A program made the translations under genes and the position numbers. Under the pieces are notes generated by a model, which saw only the letters and a program-made list of their open reading frames with translations, was not told the DNA's origin and did not search any database. This document shows positions 20,306-29,302 of a stretch of DNA of 64,000 bases, piece by piece (the first letter of the stretch is position 1; every line of letters starts with the position of its first letter). Source of the DNA: Nocardia wallacei (GTDB taxonomy: Bacteria; Actinomycetota; Actinomycetes; Mycobacteriales; Mycobacteriaceae); NCBI RefSeq assembly GCF_029868745.1, contig NZ_JARWOP010000381.1, positions 1 through 64,000 on the forward strand, written 5' to 3'.

Positions 20306-21921
20306 ACTCTTTCCCGTGGCTCACGACGCTGTGGGTGCTGCCCATGGCGGGCGCGGTGCTGGTGCTCATCCTGCCCGGCGCGTGGCGCACCGCGGCCCGG
20401 TCGGCGGGCCTGGTCGTCGCGCTCGCGACCCTGGCGGTCGGGATCGTGGTGGCGGTGCGGTTCGAACCCGGCGGGGCGCAGTTCCAGTTCGTCGAATCGC
20501 ACCGGTGGATACCGGCTTTCGGGGCCGGATACACCCTCGGCGTCGACGGGATCGCGCTGGTGCTGGTGCTGCTGACGGCCGCGCTGGTGCCGCTGCTGAT
20601 CCTCGCCGGGTGGAAGGACGATCGGGAGGTCGGCACCGGGCAGCGGGTGGCGCACATCTACGTGGCGCTGACGCTGGTCGTCGAATCCATGGTGCTGATC
20701 TCGTTCACCTCGCTGGACATCCTGCTGTTCTACGTGTTCTTCGAGGTGATGCTGATTCCGATGTACTTCCTCATCGGCGGCTTCGGCCCGCGCAGCGACG
20801 ATGCGGCGCAGCGGCAGCAGCGGTCCCGCGCGGCGGTGAAGTTCTTGCTGTACAACCTGTTCGGCGGGCTCATCATGCTGGCCGCGGTGATCGGGTTGTA
20901 CGTGCTCACCGCGCGCGAGCAGCTCGGCGCCGACGGCGGCGGGACGTTCGACTTCCGCGCGGTCGTGGCCGCGGCCAACTCCGGCCAACTCGGTGCGGGG
21001 CCCGCGGTACTCAACGCCCTCTTCCTCGGCTTCATGTTCGCGTTCGCGGTGAAGGCGCCGCTGTGGCCGCTGCACACCTGGCTGCCCGGCGCCGCGGTCT
21101 CCGCCACCCCGGCCAGCGCGGTCCTCATGATGGCGGTGGTCGACAAAGTGGGCACCTTCGGCATGCTGCGCTACTGCCTGCTGCTGTTCCCCTCGGCGTC
21201 CACCACCTACGCGCCCTTGATCAGCACGCTGGCGGTGATCGGCATCGTGTACGGGGCGCTGTTGGCCATCGGGCAGACCGACGTCATGCGGCTGATCGCC
21301 TACACCTCGATCTCGCACTTCGGCTTCATCATCCTGGGCATCTTCGCCATGACCAACCAGGGGGGCGCGGGGGCGACGCTCTACATGGTCAACCACGGCA
21401 TCTCGACCGCCGCGCTGTTCCTGATCGCCGGATTCCTGGTGTCGCGCCGCGGAACTCGTGTCATCGCCGAATTCGGCGGCGTGCAGAAGGTGGCGCCCGT
21501 CCTGGCCGGGACGTTCCTCATCGCCGGTCTCGCGACGCTGTCGCTGCCGGGCCTCGCGCCGTTCGTCAGCGAATTCCTGGTGCTGGCCGGAACGTTCACG
21601 CGCTACCCGGTGGCCGCCGTCTGCGCGACCAGCGCGCTGGTGCTGGCGGCGCTGTACGTGCTGTGGCTGTACCAGCGGATGATGACGGGTCCGGTGAAGA
21701 AGGGCAACGAGCGCCTGCGCGACCTGCTGCCGCGCGAACTGGTCGTGGTGACGCCGCTGCTGGTGGCGTTGCTGCTGCTGGGCGCCTACCCGAAACCGCT
21801 GCTGGACCGCATCAATCCGGCCGTGGCGAGCACGCTCACCACCATCGGCAAGCACGACCCGGCACCGGACGTGCCCCAGCAGGAGGCCGCCGTCGCACCG
21901 CACGGAGGTGCGCACAAGTGA
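20302..21921 (+). CDS. nuoM: NADH-quinone oxidoreductase subunit M
   Basis: 539 residues, the second antiporter-like proton-pumping subunit, with about 14 membrane helices. [20 protein letters not shown] holds the key glutamate, and [26 protein letters not shown] is the family signature. The GTG was chosen because it overlaps the nuoL stop (GTGA) and starts at the expected hydrophobic N-terminus; the frame is open further upstream within nuoL. The stop overlaps a mini-ORF leading to nuoN. Confidence 0.97.
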   Translation: MNSFPWLTTLWVLPMAGAVLVLILPGAWRTAARSAGLVVALATLAVGIVVAVRFEPGGAQFQFVESHRWIPAFGAGYTLGVDGIALVLVLLTAALVPLLILAGWKDDREVGTGQRVAHIYVALTLVVESMVLISFTSLDILLFYVFFEVMLIPMYFLIGGFGPRSDDAAQRQQRSRAAVKFLLYNLFGGLIMLAAVIGLYVLTAREQLGADGGGTFDFRAVVAAANSGQLGAGPAVLNALFLGFMFAFAVKAPLWPLHTWLPGAAVSATPASAVLMMAVVDKVGTFGMLRYCLLLFPSASTTYAPLISTLAVIGIVYGALLAIGQTDVMRLIAYTSISHFGFIILGIFAMTNQGGAGATLYMVNHGISTAALFLIAGFLVSRRGTRVIAEFGGVQKVAPVLAGTFLIAGLATLSLPGLAPFVSEFLVLAGTFTRYPVAAVCATSALVLAALYVLWLYQRMMTGPVKKGNERLRDLLPRELVVVTPLLVALLLLGAYPKPLLDRINPAVASTLTTIGKHDPAPDVPQQEAAVAPHGGAHK

Positions 21922-21977
21922 CTCGCGCGCACACCGTCCGGCCTTTCTCCCCCCGCAGCGGAGGTACAGACCAGTGA
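21918..21977 (+). CDS. 19-codon mini-ORF bridging nuoM and nuoN
   Basis: GTG at 21918 overlaps the nuoM TGA (GTGA). After 19 codons the mini-ORF's TGA overlaps the nuoN GTG (again GTGA). The encoded peptide, [19 protein letters not shown], has no recognisable feature, and its Gly-Gly codons form the GGAGGT ribosome site of nuoN. This repeats the design seen between nuoF and nuoG, which argues for a coupling role, although a true peptide product is doubtful. Confidence 0.3.
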   Translation: MTRAHTVRPFSPRSGGTDQ

Positions 21978-23593
21978 ATCAGCTTCTCGCCGCAACGGTT
22001 CCGGCTCCCTCGATCGAATACAGCGAGCTGTCGCCGATGCTGATCGTGTTCGGCGCGGCCGTCGCCGGCGTGATCGTGGAGGCGTTCGCCCCGCGCGGCT
22101 GGCGTTACCGGCTGCAACTGGTGCTCGGCATCGCCGGTCTCGCGGTGGCGCTGGGCGCGGTGATCGCGCTGGCCGGGACCACCTCGACCGCCGTGGTCGA
22201 CGCGGTCGCCGTCGACAATGTGGCGCTGTTCCTGCAGGGCGCCATTCTGGTGGTCGCCATTCTCGGGCTGATGTTGATGGCCGAGCGCGGGATCGAGCCC
22301 CGGCTGCGCACACACCGGGAAGGGCCCGGCACGTGGAGCCGCGCGGCCGCCGTGGCCACCGCCGCCGCACCGGTCGACGCGTTCACCCCGCAGGCCGCCG
22401 CCATGCCGGGCAGCCCCGACGAGATCGCCGCGGCCCGAGCGGGATTCAGCACCACCGAGGTCTTTCCGCTGACCATGTTCGTGGTCGGCGGGCTGCTGCT
22501 GTTTCCCGCCTCCAACGATCTGCTGACCATGTTCGTGGCGCTCGAGGTGCTGTCGCTGCCGCTGTATCTGCTGTGCGGGCTGGCGCGCCGGCGGCGGCTG
22601 CTGTCGCAGGAGGCGGCGCTGAAGTACTTCCTGCTCGGCGCGTTCTCCTCGGCGTTCTTCCTCTACGGCATGGCGCTGCTGTACGGGTACGCGGGCACGG
22701 TCCGCTTCGCGGGCATCGCCGAGGTCGCGGCCGGGGACTCCGGCTCGAAAACCCTTGCGGTGCTGGGCCTGGCGATGCTCGCGGTCGGACTGTTGTTCAA
22801 GATCGGCGCGGTGCCGTTCCAGTCCTGGGTGCCCGACGTGTACCAGGGCGCCCCGACTCCGGTGACCGCGTTCATGGCGGCCGGGACGAAGATCGCCGCC
22901 GTCGGCGCGCTGCTGCGACTGCTCCAGGTGGGCGTGCCGAGCCTGCGCGACGACTGGCGGCCGATCCTCGCGGCGATCGCCATCGCGACGATGGCGGTCG
23001 GTGCGATCATGGCGGTGACCCAGACCGACATGAAGCGCATCCTGGCGTATTCCTCGGTGGCGCACGCCGGATTCATCCTCACCGCGCTGGTGGCCGACAA
23101 CGCCTCCGGCACCTCGTCGGTGTTGTTCTACCTGGCCGCGTACGGCATCACGACGGTCGGCGCGTTCGCGGCGGTGACGCTGGTGCGTGACGGCGACGGA
23201 GACGAGGCCACCGCCCTGCCCGCCTGGGCCGGGCTGGGCCGCCGGTCCCCTTGGCTGGCAACGATTGTCGCCCTGTTCCTGCTCTCGATGGCCGGTATCC
23301 CGCTCACCAGCGGCTTCGTCAGCAAGTTCGCCGTGTTCTCGGCGGCGGCCGAGGGCCGCGCCCCGGTGCTGGTGATCGTCGGCGTCGTCGCGAGCGCCAT
23401 CGCGGCGTTCTTCTACATCCGCGTCATCGTGCTGATGTTCTTCACCGACCCGCCCGAGGACGCGCCGCGGATCGTCACCCCGCCGGTGACCACGGCGGTG
23501 ATCACGGTGTCGGCGGCGGCGACGCTGGTGCTCGGCATCCTGCCGCAACCGGTGCTCGACATGGCCGAGCGCGCAACGGTATTCGCGCGCTGA
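21974..23593 (+). CDS. nuoN: NADH-quinone oxidoreductase subunit N
   Basis: 539 residues, the third antiporter-like subunit, with about 14 membrane helices. Family signatures FVALEVLSLPLYLLCGLARR, GAVPFQSWVPDVYQGAPTPVTAFMA and MKRILAYSSVAHAGF are intact. GGAGGT lies 8 nt upstream of the GTG at 21974. It is the last nuo gene; its stop lies 9 bp from that of the convergent epoxide hydrolase gene, leaving no room for a separate terminator. Confidence 0.97.
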   Translation: MNQLLAATVPAPSIEYSELSPMLIVFGAAVAGVIVEAFAPRGWRYRLQLVLGIAGLAVALGAVIALAGTTSTAVVDAVAVDNVALFLQGAILVVAILGLMLMAERGIEPRLRTHREGPGTWSRAAAVATAAAPVDAFTPQAAAMPGSPDEIAAARAGFSTTEVFPLTMFVVGGLLLFPASNDLLTMFVALEVLSLPLYLLCGLARRRRLLSQEAALKYFLLGAFSSAFFLYGMALLYGYAGTVRFAGIAEVAAGDSGSKTLAVLGLAMLAVGLLFKIGAVPFQSWVPDVYQGAPTPVTAFMAAGTKIAAVGALLRLLQVGVPSLRDDWRPILAAIAIATMAVGAIMAVTQTDMKRILAYSSVAHAGFILTALVADNASGTSSVLFYLAAYGITTVGAFAAVTLVRDGDGDEATALPAWAGLGRRSPWLATIVALFLLSMAGIPLTSGFVSKFAVFSAAAEGRAPVLVIVGVVASAIAAFFYIRVIVLMFFTDPPEDAPRIVTPPVTTAVITVSAAATLVLGILPQPVLDMAERATVFAR

Positions 23594-23602
23594 GCCGGAA
23601 CC

Positions 23603-24739
23603 TCAGCGGACCGTCCGGAAGAACACGCGCAGATCCTCGAGCAGCAGATCCGGCGCCTCCATCGACGCGAAGTGCCCGCCGCGCTCGAAGCGCGACCAGT
23701 GCACGACGGAATTCTGCTTCTCGGCGATCCCCCGGATGGTCCCCGCGCCCGGGAATACCGCGACGCCGGTCGGCACCCCGGAACTCGGCAGGTCCGCGCC
23801 CCACTGCCGAGATTCCTTGTACAGCAGCATGGACGAGCCGATGGTTCCGGTGAACCAGAGGATGCTGACATCGGTGAGCAGCAGGTCTCGATCGATCGCC
23901 TCGTCGGGCAGGTCCTTGGCCGGGTCCATGTAGGTGTGCACGACGTCGAGCACCCAGGCCAGCAGGCCCGCGGGCGAATCGTTGACGGCCGGGGCCAAGG
24001 TCTGCGGACGGGTGGCGTGGATGCCCGCGTAGCCGGAGGTCTGCGAGCTGTTCCAGTCCTGCAGCTCGGCCAGTTTCGCCTGATCGTCCGTGCTGTAGCC
24101 GGAGCCGTCGTCGTCCCAGGACGGAATGGTGATCGGGTCGTTGAGGTGCACGCCCGCGACGTGTTCGCCGTCGATGCGGCCGAGTTGCGGTGCGACGAAC
24201 GATCCGGCGTCGCCACCCTGCGCGCCGTAGCGGGCGTAACCGAGTCGCGCCATCAGCTTCGCGATCAGTTCGGCGGAGCGTTCCGTCGCGGCCTCCCCCG
24301 GTGCCCGGGTGGGGCCGGAGAATCCGAATCCCGGCAGGGTCGGGATGACCAGATCGAACGCGTCGGCGGGGTCGCCGCCGTGCGCGGCGGGATCGGTGAG
24401 CGGACCGATCAGCGCCCGGAAGTCGGCGAAGGGCCAGCCGTGCACCAGTACCAGTGGCAAGGCGTCCGGGACGGCGGATCGCACGTGCGTGAAATGTAGG
24501 CGCTGCCCGTCGATGTCGGTGACGAACTGGGGGTGGGCGTTCAGTGCCGCCTCCTGCCGCCGCCAATCGAAATCGTTGCGCCAGTAGTCCGCCAGCTCGC
24601 GCACGTAACCGGTCGGGATGCCGTACTCCCATCCGACACCGGGCAGTTCCGCGGGCCACCGGGTGGCGGCGAGGCGGGTGACGAGATCGTCGATGTCGTG
24701 CTGTGGGATATCGATCCGGAAAGGCTGGGGATTCGTCAT
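23603..24739 (-). CDS. epoxide hydrolase, alpha/beta fold with N-terminal EHN domain
   Basis: 378 residues. The N-terminal lid/anchor domain (about 3-110) contains [15 protein letters not shown] and is followed by an alpha/beta-hydrolase core. HGWP (100-103) forms the oxyanion region, D177 in GGDAG is the expected nucleophile and H356 in [11 protein letters not shown] the general base. The GGD nucleophile marks epoxide hydrolases of the microsomal type rather than esterases. The substrate is unknown. It diverges from a WYL-domain regulator across 50 bp holding an 8-bp-arm palindrome, so repression by that regulator is likely. Confidence 0.92.
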   Translation of the reverse strand: MTNPQPFRIDIPQHDIDDLVTRLAATRWPAELPGVGWEYGIPTGYVRELADYWRNDFDWRRQEAALNAHPQFVTDIDGQRLHFTHVRSAVPDALPLVLVHGWPFADFRALIGPLTDPAAHGGDPADAFDLVIPTLPGFGFSGPTRAPGEAATERSAELIAKLMARLGYARYGAQGGDAGSFVAPQLGRIDGEHVAGVHLNDPITIPSWDDDGSGYSTDDQAKLAELQDWNSSQTSGYAGIHATRPQTLAPAVNDSPAGLLAWVLDVVHTYMDPAKDLPDEAIDRDLLLTDVSILWFTGTIGSSMLLYKESRQWGADLPSSGVPTGVAVFPGAGTIRGIAEKQNSVVHWSRFERGGHFASMEAPDLLLEDLRVFFRTVR

Positions 24740-24756
24740 ACCTGAACGCTACGACT

Positions 24757-24783
24757 CGGTTAGGTCGATTCCGGTCCTAACCG
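24757..24783. promoter_or_regulatory. palindromic operator candidate between epoxide hydrolase and WYL regulator
   Basis: CGGTTAGG (24757-24764) and CCTAACCG (24776-24783) form a perfect inverted repeat with an 11-bp spacer. It fills much of the 50-bp divergent intergenic region, close to both start codons, so a bound regulator would block both transcripts. The downstream HTH/WYL protein is the natural candidate to bind. Confidence 0.55.
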
Positions 24784-24789
24784 TGCGGC

Positions 24790-25755
24790 ATGCTGGAGAC
24801 CATGTTGGACACCTCCGCACGGCTGCTGCGCCTGCTGTCGCTGTTGCAGGAACACCGGAGCCGATCCGGCGCGGAACTGGCCGAGCAGCTCGGGGTCGGC
24901 GTCCGCACCCTGCGTCGCGATATCGATCGGCTGCGGGAACTCGGCTATCCGGTGCACGCCGAACGCGGCACCGCGGGCTATCGGCTGGGCGCGGGGTCGG
25001 CGCTGCCGCCGCTGCTGCTCGACGACGAGGAGGCCCTGGCCGTCACGGTCGGGCTGCGCACGGTCGCCGGCGGGACGGTCGAGGGGATCGAGCAGGCGTC
25101 GCTGCGGTCGCTGGCCAAACTGGAGCAGCTGCTGCCGTCGCGGCTGCGGCATCGGCTCGCCGCGCTGCAGCGGTCCGTCGTGCGGGTCGGCGGGGCCGCG
25201 CCGCGGGTCGATCCCGATGTCCTGATCGCCTTGTCCGAGGCATGCGACCGGCGCGAGCGGATCCGGTTCGACTACACCGATCACGGTGGGCGGCAGTCGA
25301 TCCGGGATACCGAGCCGGTCGCGGTCGTCAACTTCAGCAGGCATTGGTATCTGGTCGCGTGGGATGTCGGGCGGCACGACTGGCGATCGTTCCGGATCGA
25401 TCGGCTGCGGCCCAAGATCCCGACCGGACCCCGGTTCACGCCGCGGGAGCTACCCGGCGGCGACGTCGTCGCCTATCTGGCCGGGCGGCTGTCGGACGCG
25501 GCGTGGTCGTGGCGGGCGACAGTCGTGCTGCACCGATCGGCCGACGACCTCGCCGACCGGATCTGGCCGGGCATGGGCGTGCTGGAGGCCGTGGACGACA
25601 CGTCGTGCCTGCTGCACCTCGGTGCCGACACACCGTGGTCGCTGACCTGGATGATCACCTCGCTCGATGTCGACTTCACCGTCACCGGGCCGCCCGAACT
25701 CGCCGAAGCCGTTCGCACACTGGGTGATCGGTGCCGAGCCGCCGTGCCCGACTGA
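24790..25755 (+). CDS. YafY-like HTH/WYL transcriptional regulator
   Basis: 321 residues: N-terminal winged helix of the DeoR/HTH_11 type (about 8-62; SGAELAEQLGVGVRTLRRDIDRL), then a WYL domain (about 135-215, with the signature replaced by RHWYLVAWDVGRHDWRSFRIDRL) and a C-terminal WCX-like extension. WYL domains sense ligands, possibly nucleic acids or small molecules. Two in-frame ATGs (24790 and 24802) are possible starts. It is divergent from the epoxide hydrolase gene and probably represses it and itself. Confidence 0.9.
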   Translation: MLETMLDTSARLLRLLSLLQEHRSRSGAELAEQLGVGVRTLRRDIDRLRELGYPVHAERGTAGYRLGAGSALPPLLLDDEEALAVTVGLRTVAGGTVEGIEQASLRSLAKLEQLLPSRLRHRLAALQRSVVRVGGAAPRVDPDVLIALSEACDRRERIRFDYTDHGGRQSIRDTEPVAVVNFSRHWYLVAWDVGRHDWRSFRIDRLRPKIPTGPRFTPRELPGGDVVAYLAGRLSDAAWSWRATVVLHRSADDLADRIWPGMGVLEAVDDTSCLLHLGADTPWSLTWMITSLDVDFTVTGPPELAEAVRTLGDRCRAAVPD

Positions 25756-25856
25756 CAGATCCCTCGGCGGGCAACGGTATGCCCGGAAGCGTTCACCCGG
25801 ATACGCCGGGTCTCCTACGATGCAATCGACAGCAGCATCGGACAGGGGTGAGTCGG

Positions 25857-26681
25857 ATGACCGAGAGCATCACGGGTGTGGACCAGTCGACACCGAGCAT
25901 TGCTCGGGTCTACGACTACCTGCTCGGCGGCCGCGACAACTACGAGGCCGATCGCCGGATCGGCGACTACTTCATCAAGGACCTGCCGGGTTCGGTCGCC
26001 ATCGCCTACGCCAACCGGCAGGCCCTCATCCGGGCCGTCGGCGACATGGCGCGCGACGGCATCAGGCAGTTCGTCGACATGGGCAGCGGGCTGCCCACCG
26101 CCGACAATGTGCACCAGGTGGCGCAGCACCACGCGCCCGAGGCGCGGGTCGCCTACATCGACAACGACCCGATCGTGCTGGCGCACGGCCGGGCGCTGCT
26201 GGAGACCGACGACAACACCGCGGTGGTCCAGGCCGATCTACGTGCGCCGCAGGACATTCGGGAGCACCCCGACGTGCGGCGGCTGATCGATTTCGACCAG
26301 CCGGTCGGTGTCATCTTCAGCGCGATCCTGCACCACCTCAACGACGACGAGGACCCGGGCGAGCTGGTGCGGTGGTGGGTCGATCGGGTGCCGTCGGGCA
26401 GCGAGGTCTACATCTCGCACTTCCGCTCCGGCCACAACGAGGAGACCAAGGTCGCCGAGAGCAAACTGCAGGAAACCTTCGGCCGCGGCCGATGGCGCAC
26501 CGACGACGAGATCCTGTCCCTGTTCGGCGACGACATGGAGATCCTGGAGCCCGGCCTGGCCTTCTGCCCCCAGTGGCGCCCGGCCGCCCCCGCCGAGGGC
26601 GTCGACACGATAGGAGTGACCGAACGCGAACTGACCATATGGGAGCACCTGATCTCCTGCGCCCTGGCCCGCAAGAAGTAG
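25857..26681 (+). CDS. SAM-dependent methyltransferase, DUF574 family
   Basis: 274 residues. The signature SIARVYDYLLGGRDNYEADR and the SAM motif RQFVDMGSGLPT identify the actinomycete-specific S-adenosyl methyltransferase family (PF04672). IDNDPIVLAHGRALL is the acidic motif that follows the SAM-binding loop. Members are abundant in streptomycetes and nocardiae, with mostly unknown substrates. The ATG at 25857 has AGGGG upstream; the frame is open to 25731. The next gene starts 3 bp after the stop and is probably co-transcribed. Confidence 0.92.
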   Translation: MTESITGVDQSTPSIARVYDYLLGGRDNYEADRRIGDYFIKDLPGSVAIAYANRQALIRAVGDMARDGIRQFVDMGSGLPTADNVHQVAQHHAPEARVAYIDNDPIVLAHGRALLETDDNTAVVQADLRAPQDIREHPDVRRLIDFDQPVGVIFSAILHHLNDDEDPGELVRWWVDRVPSGSEVYISHFRSGHNEETKVAESKLQETFGRGRWRTDDEILSLFGDDMEILEPGLAFCPQWRPAAPAEGVDTIGVTERELTIWEHLISCALARKK

Positions 26682-26683
26682 CC

Positions 26684-27076
26684 GTGACACCGGACGCCGC
26701 CCGTGAGCTGCTGCTGTTCCACAGCGGCGCGCATCCCGACGTCCACGATCCGCGCTGGGAGCAAGGGTTTCTCGGCATGCTCCGCCCCTATCGCGGTTTG
26801 CACGAAGAGAATTTCCATTCCGTGATGGGTTGCCTGCGGGCACTCACCGACGATCTGCAAAGTGACATCGTCGACCGCGAGGTAGTCGGAGCGCTCTGGG
26901 CGATCTGTCACTTCGGCCGGGCGTGGGGAACGTCGCCCGGGGGGATGCTGCGTAGCAACAACCTCATCACCGGCGAAGACGTCTCCCGGTTGGAGAACTG
27001 GATCGAACAGATTTCCTACACCACCCTCTGCATCCTCGACGGTGCGATCGACGAGGCATTCGACGCCTACGTGTGA
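26684..27076 (+). CDS. hypothetical protein, 130 aa, coupled to methyltransferase
   Basis: The GTG at 26684 lies 2 bp beyond the methyltransferase stop. The 130-residue product starts VTPDAARELLLFHSG, is mostly helical, acidic and soluble, with no signal peptide or membrane helix (PYRGLHEENFHSVMGCLRALTDDL, VVGALWAICHFGRAWG). I do not recognise a family. The spacing suggests a shared transcript and perhaps a shared function with the methyltransferase. Confidence 0.75.
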   Translation: MTPDAARELLLFHSGAHPDVHDPRWEQGFLGMLRPYRGLHEENFHSVMGCLRALTDDLQSDIVDREVVGALWAICHFGRAWGTSPGGMLRSNNLITGEDVSRLENWIEQISYTTLCILDGAIDEAFDAYV

Positions 27077-27126
27077 GTCCCAAAGATTCACTCAGACCGC
27101 GACCGGGTCGTGTGCGGTGTGCGCAC

Positions 27127-27255
27127 GCCGCGCCATCGGTGATCGGTATCGAATGATCGTCGAGACCGTCTCGGCCGTCCTCGCTCGAGTATGCCGAACA
27201 CGTTGTGGCACAGGGGTTCGACACCACAGAGCGCTACGAAGAGGCGCGCCTGTAG
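27127..27255 (+). pseudogene. possible gene remnant (C-terminal fragment with frameshift)
   Basis: A frame reading AIGDRYRMIVETVSAVL (about 27133-27183) joins, after one extra base, a frame reading LEYAEHVVAQGFDTTERYEE and ending at TAG 27253-27255. The combined fragment looks like a normal protein tail, whereas other frames here do not. No start or upstream domain is present, so this would be the decayed end of a lost gene. The evidence is translation quality alone. Confidence 0.3.
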
Positions 27256-27271
27256 ACAGACCGGGCGATGT

Positions 27272-27892
27272 CTATTGCGTGCCAGTCGACAGCGCCTCCA
27301 GCCACGGGTGGCCCGGGTGCACTCGGGACAGCCAGTCGGACAGGCGGGATCGTTGGGATAGGTTCAGGGCGGGTAGGGCGCGCAGGAAGTCGGATTCGTC
27401 CTTGGGGCGGCGGGCTTTTGCCTTGAACAGGAGTACGGCTTCGGGGATTGCGTAGGGGATGCCGTCGGCGGTGTGGCGGATCAGTTCGTCGAAGGGCAGG
27501 GTGATCGAGTCGTCGCGGCGGCACACCCATCTACCCCCGCGGTGCGGCTCACGAAAGACGTCCAGGCGGTACAGTCCACTCTCCGGCTCACGCAACCACG
27601 TCTGATGTTGATTGTCCGCTTCCTCGGGAAACGGCCAGACCTGCCCGTCGCCGACGACATCCCATTCGTAACCGGGAAACGCATCCACGATCTCGGCGAA
27701 TCGTCCACGCGGAACCCCGATTTCGAGATCGGAGTGCTCCCGCCCGAGCCCGCCGACGAACAGATCCAACGCCCACCCGGCCGCCACATACCAGCACGGC
27801 GCAACACCCGACAGCCGTTCCGCCACCTCGGCAGGAGTCCACGCCTGCCAAAGCCGATCACATTCCTCCACGGACAGTTGACGTCCCGCCAT
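27272..27892 (-). CDS. nucleotidyltransferase-fold protein of the aminoglycoside adenylyltransferase type
   Basis: 206 residues. CWYVAAGWALDLFVGG followed by GREHSDLEIGV (H53, D55, E57) fits the minimal nucleotidyltransferase active site of the 2''-adenylyltransferase (AadD/LinB-like) group. The remaining part (RLDVFREPHRGGRWVCRRD ... YAIPEAVLLFKAKARRPKDESDF) follows that family's pattern, including the KAKARRPKDE segment. Members modify aminoglycosides or lincosamides, or act on unknown small molecules. Resistance activity cannot be claimed from sequence. It is transcribed alone. Confidence 0.85.
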   Translation of the reverse strand: MAGRQLSVEECDRLWQAWTPAEVAERLSGVAPCWYVAAGWALDLFVGGLGREHSDLEIGVPRGRFAEIVDAFPGYEWDVVGDGQVWPFPEEADNQHQTWLREPESGLYRLDVFREPHRGGRWVCRRDDSITLPFDELIRHTADGIPYAIPEAVLLFKAKARRPKDESDFLRALPALNLSQRSRLSDWLSRVHPGHPWLEALSTGTQ

Positions 27893-27961
27893 TACGGGCC
27901 TCCTTCACATCTGAGCGACTCCCACAATCTGCCCTCGAAGACAGCCCCTGGTTTCGTTGGA

Positions 27962-28174
27962 CTACATCAGGTCATCGAATTCTCCTGCGGCGCAACCTCT
28001 GATCCACGCGGAGAATTCCGCCCGTGTAAACGCTAGGGTCCCAGCATCACGAGCGTTGGAGTTGCGAATCAGCACGTCACCATCGGACAAGCCTGCGACC
28101 TCCACACACGTCTCATTGTCCGAGAAGCGCGATACTCGCCACTCGAGATCTTCCGTGCTCACTTTGTGCTCCAT
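27962..28174 (-). CDS. DUF397 domain protein
   Basis: The 70-residue protein is a single DUF397 domain: an aromatic near the start (LEWRVSRFS), NETCVEVAGL, VLIRNSN and AFTRAEFSAWIRGCAAGEFD. DUF397 proteins are actinomycete-specific and usually lie beside an XRE-family regulator with which they form a toxin-antitoxin-like or morphological switch (Scr1/Scr2-type). No XRE gene is present on either side here, making this copy solitary. Two short dyads lie upstream of its start. Confidence 0.88.
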   Translation of the reverse strand: MEHKVSTEDLEWRVSRFSDNETCVEVAGLSDGDVLIRNSNARDAGTLAFTRAEFSAWIRGCAAGEFDDLM

Positions 28175-28203
28175 TCCTTCGCCAAACCGGCTATGAACTT
28201 ACG

Positions 28204-28271
28204 AGTAGCGGAAGTTGTCAACGCTACTTGCTTTTCATGCTCGAATGCGCCCTGAAAGTAGCTAACCTACT
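28204..28271. promoter_or_regulatory. two inverted repeats upstream of the DUF397 gene
   Basis: AGTAGCG (28204-28210) pairs with CGCTACT (28222-28228) across 11 bp. A second, shorter dyad AGTAG (28257-28261) / CTACT (28267-28271) follows. Both share the AGTAG core and lie 30-100 bp upstream of the minus-strand start at 28174, in an AT-richer stretch, so they are candidate operators. The binding protein is unknown. Confidence 0.4.
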
Positions 28272-28346
28272 CGGCATCGTCTATGAACCTTCCCCCGCCG
28301 TATCCTTCCAAATGAACCCGAGGTGTACCCCAAGGTCGGCCGAGCC

Positions 28347-29069
28347 TCAAGGCTGCGTGGTCAGCGCTTCCCGGGCCACCCGGACCAGGATTGCGTTGCC
28401 CTGCACCGGTTTTCCGGCGGGGTCGTGTAGGACGTCTTCCAGGCCGATGCGGGTGTCGAGGCCTAGGCGGGCGGCCAGGTGTAGGACGGGCCAGGCGCTG
28501 TTGTTCTCGCCGTGCAGGAGGATGGGGGCGGGGAGGTCGGGGCCTAGTTGGGCGAGGAGGGCGCGGGCGGCTGCGGGGGCGGTGTCGGGGTCGGTGTCGA
28601 TGACCTCGGCGAGGATGCGCAGGACGTGGGGGGCGTGGGGTGAGCGGCGGAAGCGGTCGGCGCCGGCGGTGCCGGAGTACAGGCCCGCCTCGATGCCGAC
28701 GCCCATGTCGAGCAGCGCCGCCGCGACCAGGTCCGCGCCGGGCTCGTGCCAATTCACCGACGCGTGGTCGGGCAGCACCGTCCAGGCCCGGACAGCGTCG
28801 GCGCGGCGCTGCGGGTCTGGCTCGGCCCAGACGCCGGTGGTGACGCCGACGGGGATACCCGGCACCGCGGCACGCACCCGGTCGAGCACGTCGGCGACGA
28901 CGCTCGCGTGCAAAGTGTCTCGGCCGTCGGGACGCTTCGGATGCAGGTGGATATCTTCGGCACCGGCCTCGACGGCCTCACGGGCAGCGACGGCGAGTTC
29001 TGCCGCGGACATCGGAAGCCCGGCGCACTCCGAACGCCGGCGCGCACCATTGGGGCAGACCTGCAGCAC
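28347..29069 (-). CDS. BKACE-family (3-keto-5-aminohexanoate cleavage enzyme-like) protein
   Basis: 240 residues. The N-terminal CPNGARRRSECAGLPMSAAELAVAAREAVEAGA followed by IHLHPKRPDGRDTL matches the beta-keto acid cleavage enzyme family, whose HxH motif binds zinc; HLH is present. These enzymes condense a beta-keto acid with acetyl-CoA. Length is shorter than the usual 270-310 residues, typical of an actinobacterial short form. GTG start at 29069. No lysine-fermentation partner is nearby, so the substrate is unknown. Confidence 0.85.
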   Translation of the reverse strand: MLQVCPNGARRRSECAGLPMSAAELAVAAREAVEAGAEDIHLHPKRPDGRDTLHASVVADVLDRVRAAVPGIPVGVTTGVWAEPDPQRRADAVRAWTVLPDHASVNWHEPGADLVAAALLDMGVGIEAGLYSGTAGADRFRRSPHAPHVLRILAEVIDTDPDTAPAAARALLAQLGPDLPAPILLHGENNSAWPVLHLAARLGLDTRIGLEDVLHDPAGKPVQGNAILVRVAREALTTQP

Positions 29070-29302
29070 AGCGCGATCGTAGCGCGGCGGGTGGCCGAAC
29101 TCGCGCTGATCGAGCGTGCCGCGAACCGGAATTCAACGCGCCCGCGGACGACCACCCCGGCACCACGCAGCCCTCGGTGACAGCGACGGCCACGCACACC
29201 GACAGCGTGGGCTGCCGGCGCCCCGATCCGCTCACCCCGCCCCGAACGCCGGAATCGCATAGTCTGCTTCGAGTTACCGTACAGCGAGGGGAGTTCGACG
29301 TA

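Noticed and set aside
23594-23602. Terminator between nuoN and the convergent epoxide hydrolase gene
   Set aside because: Only 9 bp separate the stops and no hairpin is visible.
27215-27250. GGTTCGAC-like sequence resembling a tRNA T-arm
   Set aside because: No matching acceptor, D or anticodon stems around it, so no tRNA was called.
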